Assembly (NCBI GenBank): GCA_017397605.1
Contig: JAFQII010000093.1
Span: 1 to 9,090, forward strand
Reading direction: 5' to 3'
Source of the DNA: Clostridia bacterium
GTDB lineage: Bacteria > Bacillota > Clostridia > Oscillospirales > CAG-382
DNA length: 9,090 nt
Shown: positions 1 through 6,869 of the stretch, piece after piece
How the letters are laid out: every line of letters starts with the position of its first letter
Numbering within the stretch: the stretch's first letter is position 1
Made by a program: the position numbers and the translations under genes
Notes under the pieces: generated by a model
What the model was told of the DNA's origin: nothing
What the model saw: only the letters and a program-made list of their open reading frames with translations
Database searches by the model: none

Positions 1-1
1 C

Positions 2-400
2 GACCGCTCGCAGACTTCCGGTCCGTTTATCTCCGACTTCTCCTCCTGGGGCCCCACACCCGATTTGCGCATCAAGCCCGAGCTTACGGGCCACGGCGGC
101 AGTATTTTGTCTTCTGTTACCGGCGGAGGGTATGACCGCCTGTCGGGTACCTCCATGGCGTGCCCCAATATTGCGGGCGTTGTGGTATTGCTCCGTCAGT
201 ACGTTGTGGAGAATTTCCCCGCGATCGCAAACGACAGCAAGCAGGTCAACGAGATGGTTTATTCTCTGCTGATGTCCACTGCGGACATTGCGCTCAACAC
301 CAACGGTTTGCCTTACGCGGTCAGAAAACAGGGCGCGGGCCTTGCAAACCTGACGAGCGCTTTGCATACTCCCGCCTACATCACGACCTTTGACAAAGAC
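2..400 (+). other. C-terminal end of peptidase S8 catalytic domain
   Basis: The sequence reads through FSSWGPTPDLRIKPEL, the segment that in this family precedes the substrate-binding and oxyanion region. It then reaches SGTSMACPNIAGVVVLLRQ, which carries the nucleophilic serine at bases 152-154. RKQGAGLANLTSAL, near bases 327-366, matches the usual 'G.G.vn...A' close of subtilase domains. The FSSWG variant, in place of FSSRG, is typical of the C5a peptidase/lactocepin group. The Asp and His of the triad are outside the window, so activity cannot be fully judged. Confidence 0.92.
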
Positions 401-3400
401 GGCAAGATGATGGACAAGGCCAAGCTGGAGCTCGGCGACGACCCCGAAAAGACGGGCGTCTACGAAATGTCCTTTGTTCTCAATAACTTTGGCAAAACGA
501 CTGTTTCCTACGATCTCGGTGCATACGTGATGACCGAGGGTGTCAGTGACACCAAGACGAGCGCGGGCGAGACGACCGTCACCGAAGAAGCGTACATTCT
601 CGATGGCGCGGTCTTTGAGGTTGTTTCCGTTTCGGACGGCAGCAAGGACGGCAACAAGGTGACCGTCGAAGCAGGCAAGGACGCGACCGTTACCGTCAAA
701 GTGACGCTGAGCGAAAAAGACAAGGGCTACCTCAACAAATCCTTTGCCAACGGCATGTACGTTGAGGGCTACATCACGCTGAATGCGGCTTCAGGCACGG
801 AATACGATCTCAACGTTCCCTACCTTGCGTTCTACGGCGACTGGACTGTAGCGCCTTTGTTTGATTTGACCTATTACGATACCAACGCGGATGAGCTGGA
901 CGACGGCATCGATCCCGAGGATAAGACGATGGCTGACGCATATGCAACCCGTCCGATCGGCGGTGTCAGCGACGACTACGTCAGCTACCTCGGTTCTTAC
1001 TATTTCCTGCAGGACAAGGACGATATGGTCATCGCCGCAAACGAAAACTATATCGCGCTGTCCAACCAGGTCGGCACGATTCATTCGCTGCGCTTTGTCT
1101 GGGCGGGCTTGCTTCGCAACGCGGCAAAGATCGAAATTTCGATCACCAACGCGACCACGGGTGAGGTGGTGTTTGAATGTGTCGAAAACGATGTCCGCAA
1201 GTCCTACAGCGACGGCGGTGCGACCATCTATCCCGCAAACATCGAGATCGAGTTTGATACCACCGACTATAACTTTGCAAACAACAGTCAGTACAACGTC
1301 AAGCTGGTCGGCTATGTCGATTACGGCGACGGCGGCCTTACGACCAACGAAAACAACGTGTTTGAGTTCCCGCTGACGATCGACTTTGAGGCACCGACCG
1401 TCACGGATGTCGAGTATTACTACGAGTACGACAAGACACTGCGCAAAAACCGTTTGTACGCAGACGTTTTGATCTACGACAACCATTATGCAATGAGTGC
1501 ACAGCTCGGTTACGTCACCACCACGACGGATGCCGAGGGCAACATTTCTCCCGAAATGAAGGCGTTTGAGCATTATATGACGCCCATCTATTCGGAGCGC
1601 AACAGCACCACGCGCGTGACCTTTGAACTGACGGATTACGTCTACGATATCAAGAATTACGCGACGGAAAAGAACAGTTTTGCCATTACAACCTACGACT
1701 ACGCGCTCAACACCGCAACGTACGAGATCGGTCTGCCCGATGACTTTACGGACTTCTATTTTGAGAGTCTGGAAGAAGGGCTGACGCTGTCTCCCAATGA
1801 GGTCTACACGCTGTCTCCGATTGTATATCCCGATACCGAGTGGGCAGAGCTGTTGAGCTTTACCTCTTCCAAGCCCAGCGTTGCGCGTATCGTCAACAAC
1901 AAGCTGGTTGCGGTGGCAAGCGGTACGGCGATCGTCAAGGCACAGGATCCCAACACCAACGAGAGCGTGACGTTTAAGGTCACGGTGCTCGAAGAGGGTG
2001 ACGAGGGCTATGTCAAATACGACAGACCTGTCGTAGACGTCTTTACGCTGGACGGATACCAGACAACAAAAGCATATTATGTCCTTGCAAACGAGGACAA
2101 GGATATCGGCGACACGGGCAATATCAGCTTCTTTGAGGGCGTTTATAACCTCAAAATGTATCCTTCGGAGTCCGTATTGCTCAACTATTCGCTGGACGCA
2201 TATTTCCCGGGCGACACGACTGTGGAATTTGAATCCAGCAACGACAAGATCGTGACGATCGACGCGTACGGCAATGTGACTGCGGTTGCAGAAGGCTTTG
2301 CTTCCGTTACCGTCAAGGTCATGCTGGACGGCAAGAGCACCTATTACTCCGAGACTGTCTCCGTTGAGGTCAAGGATCCGTATATCAAGACGGGTGCGAG
2401 CCTGACGCATTACTACGGCAACGGCGGCTTGGTCGACATTCCCAAAAAACTCGCGCTGACCGAAATCGGACAGTTTGCGTTCTCCAACTTTGAGTACATT
2501 ATGAAAACCGAAGAAGAACTTGCCTTTGATGACGCAGAAACGTCCAAAGCATGGTTCATCGGTGACAATACGATCACCAAGGTTGTCATTCCCGAGGGTG
2601 TCAAGAAGATCAATTCCTATGCGTTTGCAAACCTGACCGCGCTGGAAGAGGTCGTTCTGCCCTCCACGCTGGAATCGATCGAGTACGGTGCGTTCTATAA
2701 CTGTACTTCCTTGCAGAAGGTGACGTTCAGTGCAGAAAACAACCTGTTCATCATCAGCCAGAACGCGTTTGAAAACTGCGACCTGCGCGGAACGCTGGAG
2801 CTCTCCTCGATCTGCGTGATCTCCGACTACGCGTTTGCGGGCAACCAAAATCTTGCAGGCGTCAAGCTCGGCAAGACTCTGCTGTCTGTCGGTCAGTACG
2901 CGTTTGCGGGCTGTAAAAAACTTGCGGATGTCACGATCGAGGCAACCAAGGTCAAATACGGCGCATACGCCTTTACGGGATGCGAGTCGCTGACTGCGTT
3001 TACGGTCAACTCCAACGTATTGCCCGAGGGTATGTTCTACGAATGTGAGTCGCTTGCAAGCGTGACGGTCGGCAAGGATGTCAAGGACATCGGCGCGTAC
3101 GCGTTCCGCGATACGGTCGTCGGCGAGTTTGTCGTGGAAAACGGCAACGCGACCTACAAAGCGCAGACGGCAGACCATATTCTGTCTGCAGACGGCAAAA
3201 CGCTCATCGCGGTTTCTCCGTTGACGAGCGGCGCATACAAAAACGACACCGTGACCACAGTCGGCAAGGGTGCGTTCTCGCACAACCAAAAGATTACGTC
3301 CGTCGAGATGGCAAATGTAACGAATGTTGCCGATTACGGCTTCTCCTCCAACAAAAAACTGGCTTCCGTCAAGCTCGGCAAGCTGGAAACCATCGGTATG

Positions 3401-5512
3401 TACGCGTTCTTCGAAGTATCGATCAAGGAAATGCCCTCCTTTACGGCAGACACCGAGATCGGCAAGTACGCGTTCTCGCACACCAAACTGGAATCTGTCA
3501 CGATTCCCGACGGTATGACGATCGAAGAAGGTACCTTCAGCGAATGCGACAGACTCGAAACCGTCGTGATCGGTGACAATGTAACCCTCGGCGCGTATGC
3601 GTTCAGCACCAACAAGGACAATACGTTTGAGGTCATTGAGTATCAGGAAGACGGCAAAAAGCTGTTCCGCTATGAGTTTGAGACCGCGCTCCACTCCTTG
3701 ACGATCGGCGATAACGCCGTGATCGGCGAGAGCGCGTTCCAGTGCGCGGCAAGCCTGGAGAGCGTGACGCTCGGCGAAAACGCCGAGATCGGCAAAATGG
3801 CGTTCTACAATGCCGATGCGCTGGTGAATATCGACCTTTCTAAGGTCAAGAGCGTCGGCGATTACGCGTTCTCGGGTGACGTTTACTACGCTTGCCTCGA
3901 TTCGAACATGACCGTAGCGGCTGTCAGCTCCGAAGGACAGTATATGTATACCTATCACGCACCGCTGCTTCAGAAGGTCGATGTTTCTTCGGCTGCAAGC
4001 ATCGGCGAGTATGCGTTTGCATACTGCAGAAGTTTGACGGATGTCAAGCTGGGCGATGCGATCACCGTCATCCCCGCTTATGCATTTGCAGGCTGTACCG
4101 TGATCGACAATATCAACCTGGATAAGATCACCACGATCGGCGAGTACGCGTTTATGGAAAGCGGACTGACCAAGGCGGTTCTCTCCGCGGCGACCGAAAT
4201 CGGCAATTATGCGTTTGTTTCCTGCCGTGAGCTGGCTTCTGTCACGCTTTGCGCAGACGGTACCGTCATCGGCGAGGGTGCGTTTGCGTATTGTGATCCG
4301 CTCGGCGAAGTTGTCAATCTGCACGCGGCAACCGAAATCGGCGACTATGCGTTTGCTTACGTCGCACTGAACAAGGCAGATCTGAGCGGTGCCGTTTCGA
4401 TCGGCGACAACGCATTTATCAAAGAAGAAGTCACGCCGTTTGAAGTGACGCTTGGCGAAAAGCTCGAGACGTTGGGCGAAAACCCCTTTGCAATGTGTAA
4501 GCTTGAACCGTTCTCCTTGACCGAAACGGAAGAGGTAAACGGCAAGACCTACGATAAGATCGTCTACACCTTTGACATCAGCGAAAACGTGCACGTCATC
4601 GACGGTTCTCTCTACTACGATACCGCCGAGGGCGTGGAGCTGATCACTTACGCAGGTATTTACAACGAGGATGTGGCGGTTGCAAGCGGAACGGTTCGTA
4701 TCGGCGCATATGCGTTTGCGGGCAGTGATGTGGTACGCATCAAAATGCCTTACATGACCACGGCGATCGGACATAAGGCGTTCTACGCGTGCGAAGCGCT
4801 GGAGCTTGTTGTGTTCGGCAGCTACATCGTGCCGATCTTTGAAGAAGAATTTGATCCTGCATACTACGAGTCCTACGAGCACATCCCCGGTACGGGTGAT
4901 TTCGGCGAATACACCGATTACAACGGCAACGAGGTTTCGATCACGGGTATGGGACTTGTTCCGTACTTTATGTGGAACGCGACGGGCGGACAGTACTCCA
5001 ACGTATTCTACGGTGCGAACTTTGTCGATTATGTCGGTTATGTGGACAACAAGCTGATCATGGTCAGCCCTGTCAACGGTGTCGGCTATGACTCGTATAT
5101 CTGCGGCATGTACTTTGATTATCGGATCGACGGTCCTGCCGCACCCGATGATGTGACGATTGCGGCGATCGAAGCGATCGACGCGATTCCCGAAAAGGTT
5201 GCGTACAGCGACAAAGCGCTGGTTGAAGCGGCACGCGAGGCTTATGATAAGATCGCAACGCTCGAGCAGATGGCGCTGGTCACCAACTATTCCAAGCTCG
5301 TTTCGGCAGAACAGCGTATTGCCGCGCTGGCACCCGTACCCGATGATACGGTTGACGATCCCGAGCCCGACGGCGGATTGGATCTTGCCGACGTTTTGAC
5401 GATCGTGGCATTGCTGTTTGCGGTCGCGCTGATCATCTTCTGCCTCTACATGGTTCTGGGCAAGAAAAAGGCAGAAAACGCAGAAGAAGCGAGAGACGGA
5501 GAAAACCAATGA
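2..5512 (+). CDS. Giant membrane-anchored subtilisin-like surface protease with Big_2 and LRR_5 domains (5'-partial)
   Basis: This is the C-terminal 1836 residues of a peptidase S8 cell-envelope protease. The frame is open from base 2, so the true start and the catalytic Asp and His lie upstream; residues here count from base 2. FSSWGP (residues about 14-19) and the serine motif GTSMACPNIAG, with Ser51 at bases 152-154, identify the end of the catalytic domain. A C5a-peptidase-like Fn3 region follows (about 135-280, closing with PYLAFYGDW), then more beta-rich sequence, two Big_2 Ig-like domains (about 588-665 and 715-790), about 28 LRR_5 repeats (about 815-1615), a helical module (about 1715-1780), a hydrophobic segment (about 1795-1820) and a KKK-containing tail. 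Its likely role is extracellular protein cleavage while held on the membrane. No LPXTG sortase motif is visible. The stop overlaps the next start. The family assignment is firm; substrate and partner are unknown. Confidence 0.95.
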   Translation, partial: DRSQTSGPFISDFSSWGPTPDLRIKPELTGHGGSILSSVTGGGYDRLSGTSMACPNIAGVVVLLRQYVVENFPAIANDSKQVNEMVYSLLMSTADIALNTNGLPYAVRKQGAGLANLTSALHTPAYITTFDKDGKMMDKAKLELGDDPEKTGVYEMSFVLNNFGKTTVSYDLGAYVMTEGVSDTKTSAGETTVTEEAYILDGAVFEVVSVSDGSKDGNKVTVEAGKDATVTVKVTLSEKDKGYLNKSFANGMYVEGYITLNAASGTEYDLNVPYLAFYGDWTVAPLFDLTYYDTNADELDDGIDPEDKTMADAYATRPIGGVSDDYVSYLGSYYFLQDKDDMVIAANENYIALSNQVGTIHSLRFVWAGLLRNAAKIEISITNATTGEVVFECVENDVRKSYSDGGATIYPANIEIEFDTTDYNFANNSQYNVKLVGYVDYGDGGLTTNENNVFEFPLTIDFEAPTVTDVEYYYEYDKTLRKNRLYADVLIYDNHYAMSAQLGYVTTTTDAEGNISPEMKAFEHYMTPIYSERNSTTRVTFELTDYVYDIKNYATEKNSFAITTYDYALNTATYEIGLPDDFTDFYFESLEEGLTLSPNEVYTLSPIVYPDTEWAELLSFTSSKPSVARIVNNKLVAVASGTAIVKAQDPNTNESVTFKVTVLEEGDEGYVKYDRPVVDVFTLDGYQTTKAYYVLANEDKDIGDTGNISFFEGVYNLKMYPSESVLLNYSLDAYFPGDTTVEFESSNDKIVTIDAYGNVTAVAEGFASVTVKVMLDGKSTYYSETVSVEVKDPYIKTGASLTHYYGNGGLVDIPKKLALTEIGQFAFSNFEYIMKTEEELAFDDAETSKAWFIGDNTITKVVIPEGVKKINSYAFANLTALEEVVLPSTLESIEYGAFYNCTSLQKVTFSAENNLFIISQNAFENCDLRGTLELSSICVISDYAFAGNQNLAGVKLGKTLLSVGQYAFAGCKKLADVTIEATKVKYGAYAFTGCESLTAFTVNSNVLPEGMFYECESLASVTVGKDVKDIGAYAFRDTVVGEFVVENGNATYKAQTADHILSADGKTLIAVSPLTSGAYKNDTVTTVGKGAFSHNQKITSVEMANVTNVADYGFSSNKKLASVKLGKLETIGMYAFFEVSIKEMPSFTADTEIGKYAFSHTKLESVTIPDGMTIEEGTFSECDRLETVVIGDNVTLGAYAFSTNKDNTFEVIEYQEDGKKLFRYEFETALHSLTIGDNAVIGESAFQCAASLESVTLGENAEIGKMAFYNADALVNIDLSKVKSVGDYAFSGDVYYACLDSNMTVAAVSSEGQYMYTYHAPLLQKVDVSSAASIGEYAFAYCRSLTDVKLGDAITVIPAYAFAGCTVIDNINLDKITTIGEYAFMESGLTKAVLSAATEIGNYAFVSCRELASVTLCADGTVIGEGAFAYCDPLGEVVNLHAATEIGDYAFAYVALNKADLSGAVSIGDNAFIKEEVTPFEVTLGEKLETLGENPFAMCKLEPFSLTETEEVNGKTYDKIVYTFDISENVHVIDGSLYYDTAEGVELITYAGIYNEDVAVASGTVRIGAYAFAGSDVVRIKMPYMTTAIGHKAFYACEALELVVFGSYIVPIFEEEFDPAYYESYEHIPGTGDFGEYTDYNGNEVSITGMGLVPYFMWNATGGQYSNVFYGANFVDYVGYVDNKLIMVSPVNGVGYDSYICGMYFDYRIDGPAAPDDVTIAAIEAIDAIPEKVAYSDKALVEAAREAYDKIATLEQMALVTNYSKLVSAEQRIAALAPVPDDTVDDPEPDGGLDLADVLTIVALLFAVALIIFCLYMVLGKKKAENAEEARDGENQ
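400..850 (+). other. Fn3-like domain of C5a peptidase/lactocepin type
   Basis: Immediately after the catalytic domain comes a beta-rich stretch with the order expected of the fn3_5-type domain: an N-terminal 'YEMSFVLNNFGKTTVSYDL' strand pair, a 'VTVEAGKDATVTVKVTLS' segment and a closing 'YDLNVPYLAFYGDW'. The last motif (PYLxFYGDW) is a strong signature of streptococcal C5a peptidases and lactocepins. In those enzymes the domain packs against the catalytic domain and helps position substrates. Confidence 0.82.
1766..1996 (+). other. Big_2 (bacterial Ig-like) domain 1
   Basis: The encoded segment has the Big_2 pattern: a start strand (LTLSPNEVYTLSPIVYP), a central 'FTSSKPSVARIVNNKLVAVASGTAIVKA' block and a final 'VTFKVTVLEE' strand. 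The core 'S..PsVA.v..gkv.a.a.GtA.v.a' is the family signature. Such domains act as spacers or adhesive Ig-fold units in surface proteins. Confidence 0.85.
2144..2374 (+). other. Big_2 (bacterial Ig-like) domain 2
   Basis: A second copy of the Ig-like pattern: 'LKMYPSESVLLNYSL', then 'VEFESSNDKIVTIDAYGNV' and 'AVAEGFASVTVKVML', closing with 'SETVSVEV'. It is separated from the first copy by about 50 residues with no recognised domain. It sits directly before the leucine-rich solenoid, where it would act as a stalk. Confidence 0.82.
2440..4845 (+). repeat. About 28 tandem LRR_5 (BspA-type, TpLRR) repeats within the protease gene
   Basis: I count about 28 units by the recurring core 'I-G-x-Y-A-F-x-x-C-x-x-L' (for example IGQFAF, INSYAF, VGQYAF, IGAYAF, IGEYAF, IGHKAF), spaced mostly 21-26 residues apart with a following 'V.L...' strand. 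This is the BspA-type leucine-rich repeat seen in surface proteins of Bacteroidota, Bacillota, treponemes and trichomonads. Two breaks occur, at about 3130-3240 and 4500-4680. The first has the 'N..Y...D.ILS.DGKTLI' insert typical of this family. The solenoid probably mediates adhesion or ligand binding (family knowledge); the ligand is unknown. The unit count is by eye and could be off by one or two. Confidence 0.92.
5145..5342 (+). other. C-terminal alpha-helical module (FIVAR-like)
   Basis: This segment encodes an Ala/Glu-rich stretch of about 65 residues with the pattern 'IEAIDAIPE...ALVEAAREAYD......ALVTNYSKLVSAEQRIAAL'. Small three-helix modules with 'A..AI..I......V..AR..Y..L...Q..LV.NY..L..AE' are common near the C-termini of clostridial surface proteins. 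It lies between the LRR solenoid and the membrane anchor and is probably a wall-spanning or spacer element. The family name is tentative. Confidence 0.65.
5384..5509 (+). other. C-terminal transmembrane anchor and short basic tail
   Basis: LADVLTIVALLFAVALIIFC and the following LYMVLG form an uninterrupted hydrophobic stretch of about 25 residues. It is followed by KKK and a 13-residue charged tail ending in NQ. This fits a stop-transfer anchor with the protein outside and the tail inside. No LPXTG-like motif precedes it; the upstream linker is DDTVDDPEPDGG. Confidence 0.85.
5498..5502 (+). promoter_or_regulatory. Ribosome binding site for the 5509 lipoprotein, inside the protease gene end
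   Basis: GGAGA lies six bases before the ATG at 5509 and within the last codons of the protease gene. Together with the ATGA overlap at 5509-5512 it supports translation coupled to the upstream gene. Confidence 0.7.
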
Positions 5513-6831
5513 AACACTTGACAAAAACAATTCTGCTTGCGGCTTTGTGCCTTGCCGCCCTGCTTTGCGCATCGGGCTGCAGTGCGGAAAAAACGCCGTA
5601 TGAGGTCAATAACGATCAGCAGTATAATATCAGCGTCAAATATGACGCCAACGGCGGTATTTTTACCACCAACACTTCGGTGATCGTGGATTCCTATAAC
5701 CTTGCCGAGCTTGCAAAGAACGCAAGCGGCAAAGCGGAGATCGCCCTGCTTTCTCCCGATAATGCCGCAAGAGGCAACGACGCGTTTTCCGCGATCAAAA
5801 ACGGATATTTTCTGGCAGGCTGGTACGCTGTCCGCAACGAGGTTGCGGGCGGCGAAGCCGATGCCTATACCTATGCGGACAGATGGGATTTTGCCGCCGA
5901 CCGTCTGGAGGTCGATCCCAACGGCACCTATTCTGCGGAGACGCCCGTTCTGACGCTGTATGCGGCATGGGTTCCGCTGTTTGAGGTGGAATTCTACGAC
6001 CGTGCATCGGGTGAGCTGATCAGCACGCTGACGCTCGATCCGACTGTCAAGCAGACCGTGACGCTCCCCGCGTGGAGCACCGAAACGGGTGCGATTGATA
6101 TGCACGATTTCCCCGAGAAAAAGGGCTACACGTTTGCAAGCGTATCCACCGATGCGTCCGGCGAGCAGGTGCTCGAAGGCGAGACCTTTACGCATCCCGG
6201 CAAGCTGAACACGGAAAACGGTTCCGCGGAGCAATCCGTCGCCAAGCTCTACATCGATTGGACGGAAGGCGAGTGGTATCGCATTTATACCGCAGAACAG
6301 CTCTCCGACAATGCAAGTCTGACGGGTCACTACGAGATTTGCGCAGACCTTGACTTTACGGATGAAATCTGGCCTACGTCATTTATGTACGGCAATTTCT
6401 CGGGTGAGATCAAGGGCAACGGATACACGTTCAAGAACATTACGGTTTCCCAGACAAACAACTCCAAGGTCAACGCAGGCTTGTTCGGCCACTTGACTGA
6501 GGACGCGAGCATCACCGATCTGACGCTTGAAAACGTCACCTTTACGATCGAAAAGGGTACGCGTGTCACAGGCGCAAGCTTTGGCTTGCTGGCGGGCACG
6601 ATCTCCAAGGATGCCGCTTTGGACGGTGTTGCGATCAAAAACAGTACGCTGCAGATCGACTCGGGATGCTATTTTGGTGTGACTGACTATTCGATCGGTC
6701 TGGTTTGCGGTATGGGTGATGACTCCGTGATCGAAACGGCGGAGATCACCTGCGTTTCCACAGGCGAAAACCCCGACAGTGTCAAGATCACGACGGACGG
6801 CAATACCGTTACCGTGGAATTTGTCTCTTAA
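5509..6831 (+). CDS. Lipoprotein with InlB B-repeat-like modules and a GLUG-type beta-helix region
   Basis: A 440-residue predicted lipoprotein. The start at 5509 gives a classic signal peptide (MKHLTK plus a hydrophobic core) with the lipobox ending ASGC at Cys24, so it should be lipid-anchored outside the membrane. Residues about 43-154 form an InlB B-repeat-like (Listeria-Bacteroides repeat) module: YDANGG at 45-50, GYFLAGWY at 99-106, LTLYAAW at 148-154. A second, degenerate copy follows (about 157-251, with KGYTFASV and KLYIDW). From about 251 the pattern 'WYRIYTAEQL...YEICADLDF' leads into GNGYTF (303-308), GLFGHL (324-329) and FGLLAG (about 358-363), typical of GLUG-motif proteins. It overlaps the protease gene by ATGA and ends 38 bases before the solute-binding gene. 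Function is unknown; a surface binding or accessory role is inferred from architecture and context. Confidence 0.93.
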   Translation: MKHLTKTILLAALCLAALLCASGCSAEKTPYEVNNDQQYNISVKYDANGGIFTTNTSVIVDSYNLAELAKNASGKAEIALLSPDNAARGNDAFSAIKNGYFLAGWYAVRNEVAGGEADAYTYADRWDFAADRLEVDPNGTYSAETPVLTLYAAWVPLFEVEFYDRASGELISTLTLDPTVKQTVTLPAWSTETGAIDMHDFPEKKGYTFASVSTDASGEQVLEGETFTHPGKLNTENGSAEQSVAKLYIDWTEGEWYRIYTAEQLSDNASLTGHYEICADLDFTDEIWPTSFMYGNFSGEIKGNGYTFKNITVSQTNNSKVNAGLFGHLTEDASITDLTLENVTFTIEKGTRVTGASFGLLAGTISKDAALDGVAIKNSTLQIDSGCYFGVTDYSIGLVCGMGDDSVIETAEITCVSTGENPDSVKITTDGNTVTVEFVS

Positions 6832-6869
6832 GTTTTGTAATAAAAAACTCATATAGAAAAGGTGCTAAA
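6832..6869 (+). other. AT-rich 38-base intergenic gap
   Basis: Only 9 of 38 bases are G or C, in sharp contrast with the flanking genes. It holds the ribosome binding site for the next gene and a weak 6-base inverted repeat (AGTTTT at 6831-6836 with AAAACT at 6844-6849) lacking a following T-run. I see no convincing promoter or terminator, so read-through from the upstream genes is plausible. Confidence 0.6.
6858..6864 (+). promoter_or_regulatory. Ribosome binding site for the solute-binding protein
   Basis: AAAGGTG, a partial match to the Shine-Dalgarno sequence, ends five bases before the ATG at 6870. It supports this start, which also yields a complete lipoprotein signal peptide. Confidence 0.75.

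Noticed and set aside
65..67. TTG at 65 as the start of the protease gene
   Set aside because: The frame is open upstream to base 2 and the residues before 65 include the conserved FSSWGP motif, so the true start lies outside the window.
878..925. Asp-rich stretch DTNADELDDGIDPED as a calcium-binding (thrombospondin-3 or EF-hand-like) loop
   Set aside because: It partly matches a DxNxDxxxDG spacing, but it is a single copy, and it lies directly after the Fn3-like domain, where acidic linkers are ordinary. Not enough to call a calcium site.
3324..3518. Small + strand frames in other phases inside the protease gene (also 891-1376, 4806-5057, 5160-5399)
   Set aside because: They have compositionally odd, Arg/Ser/Thr-rich translations and lie wholly within a well-supported coding frame.
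791..5572. 1593-codon open frame on the minus strand, antisense to the protease gene
   Set aside because: It is exactly codon-aligned with the sense gene and open only because TTA, CTA and TCA are avoided. The translation is rich in Arg, Asp, Val and His with no recognisable domain, while the sense strand has clear S8, Big_2 and LRR_5 signatures.
6831..6849. Inverted repeat AGTTTT/AAAACT as a transcription terminator after the lipoprotein gene
   Set aside because: The stem is only six bases, almost all A-T, and no T-run follows it.
6851..6857. TATAGA as a -10 promoter element for the solute-binding gene
   Set aside because: No -35-like hexamer lies at suitable spacing, and the element is only about a dozen bases before the ATG, overlapping the space needed for the ribosome binding site.
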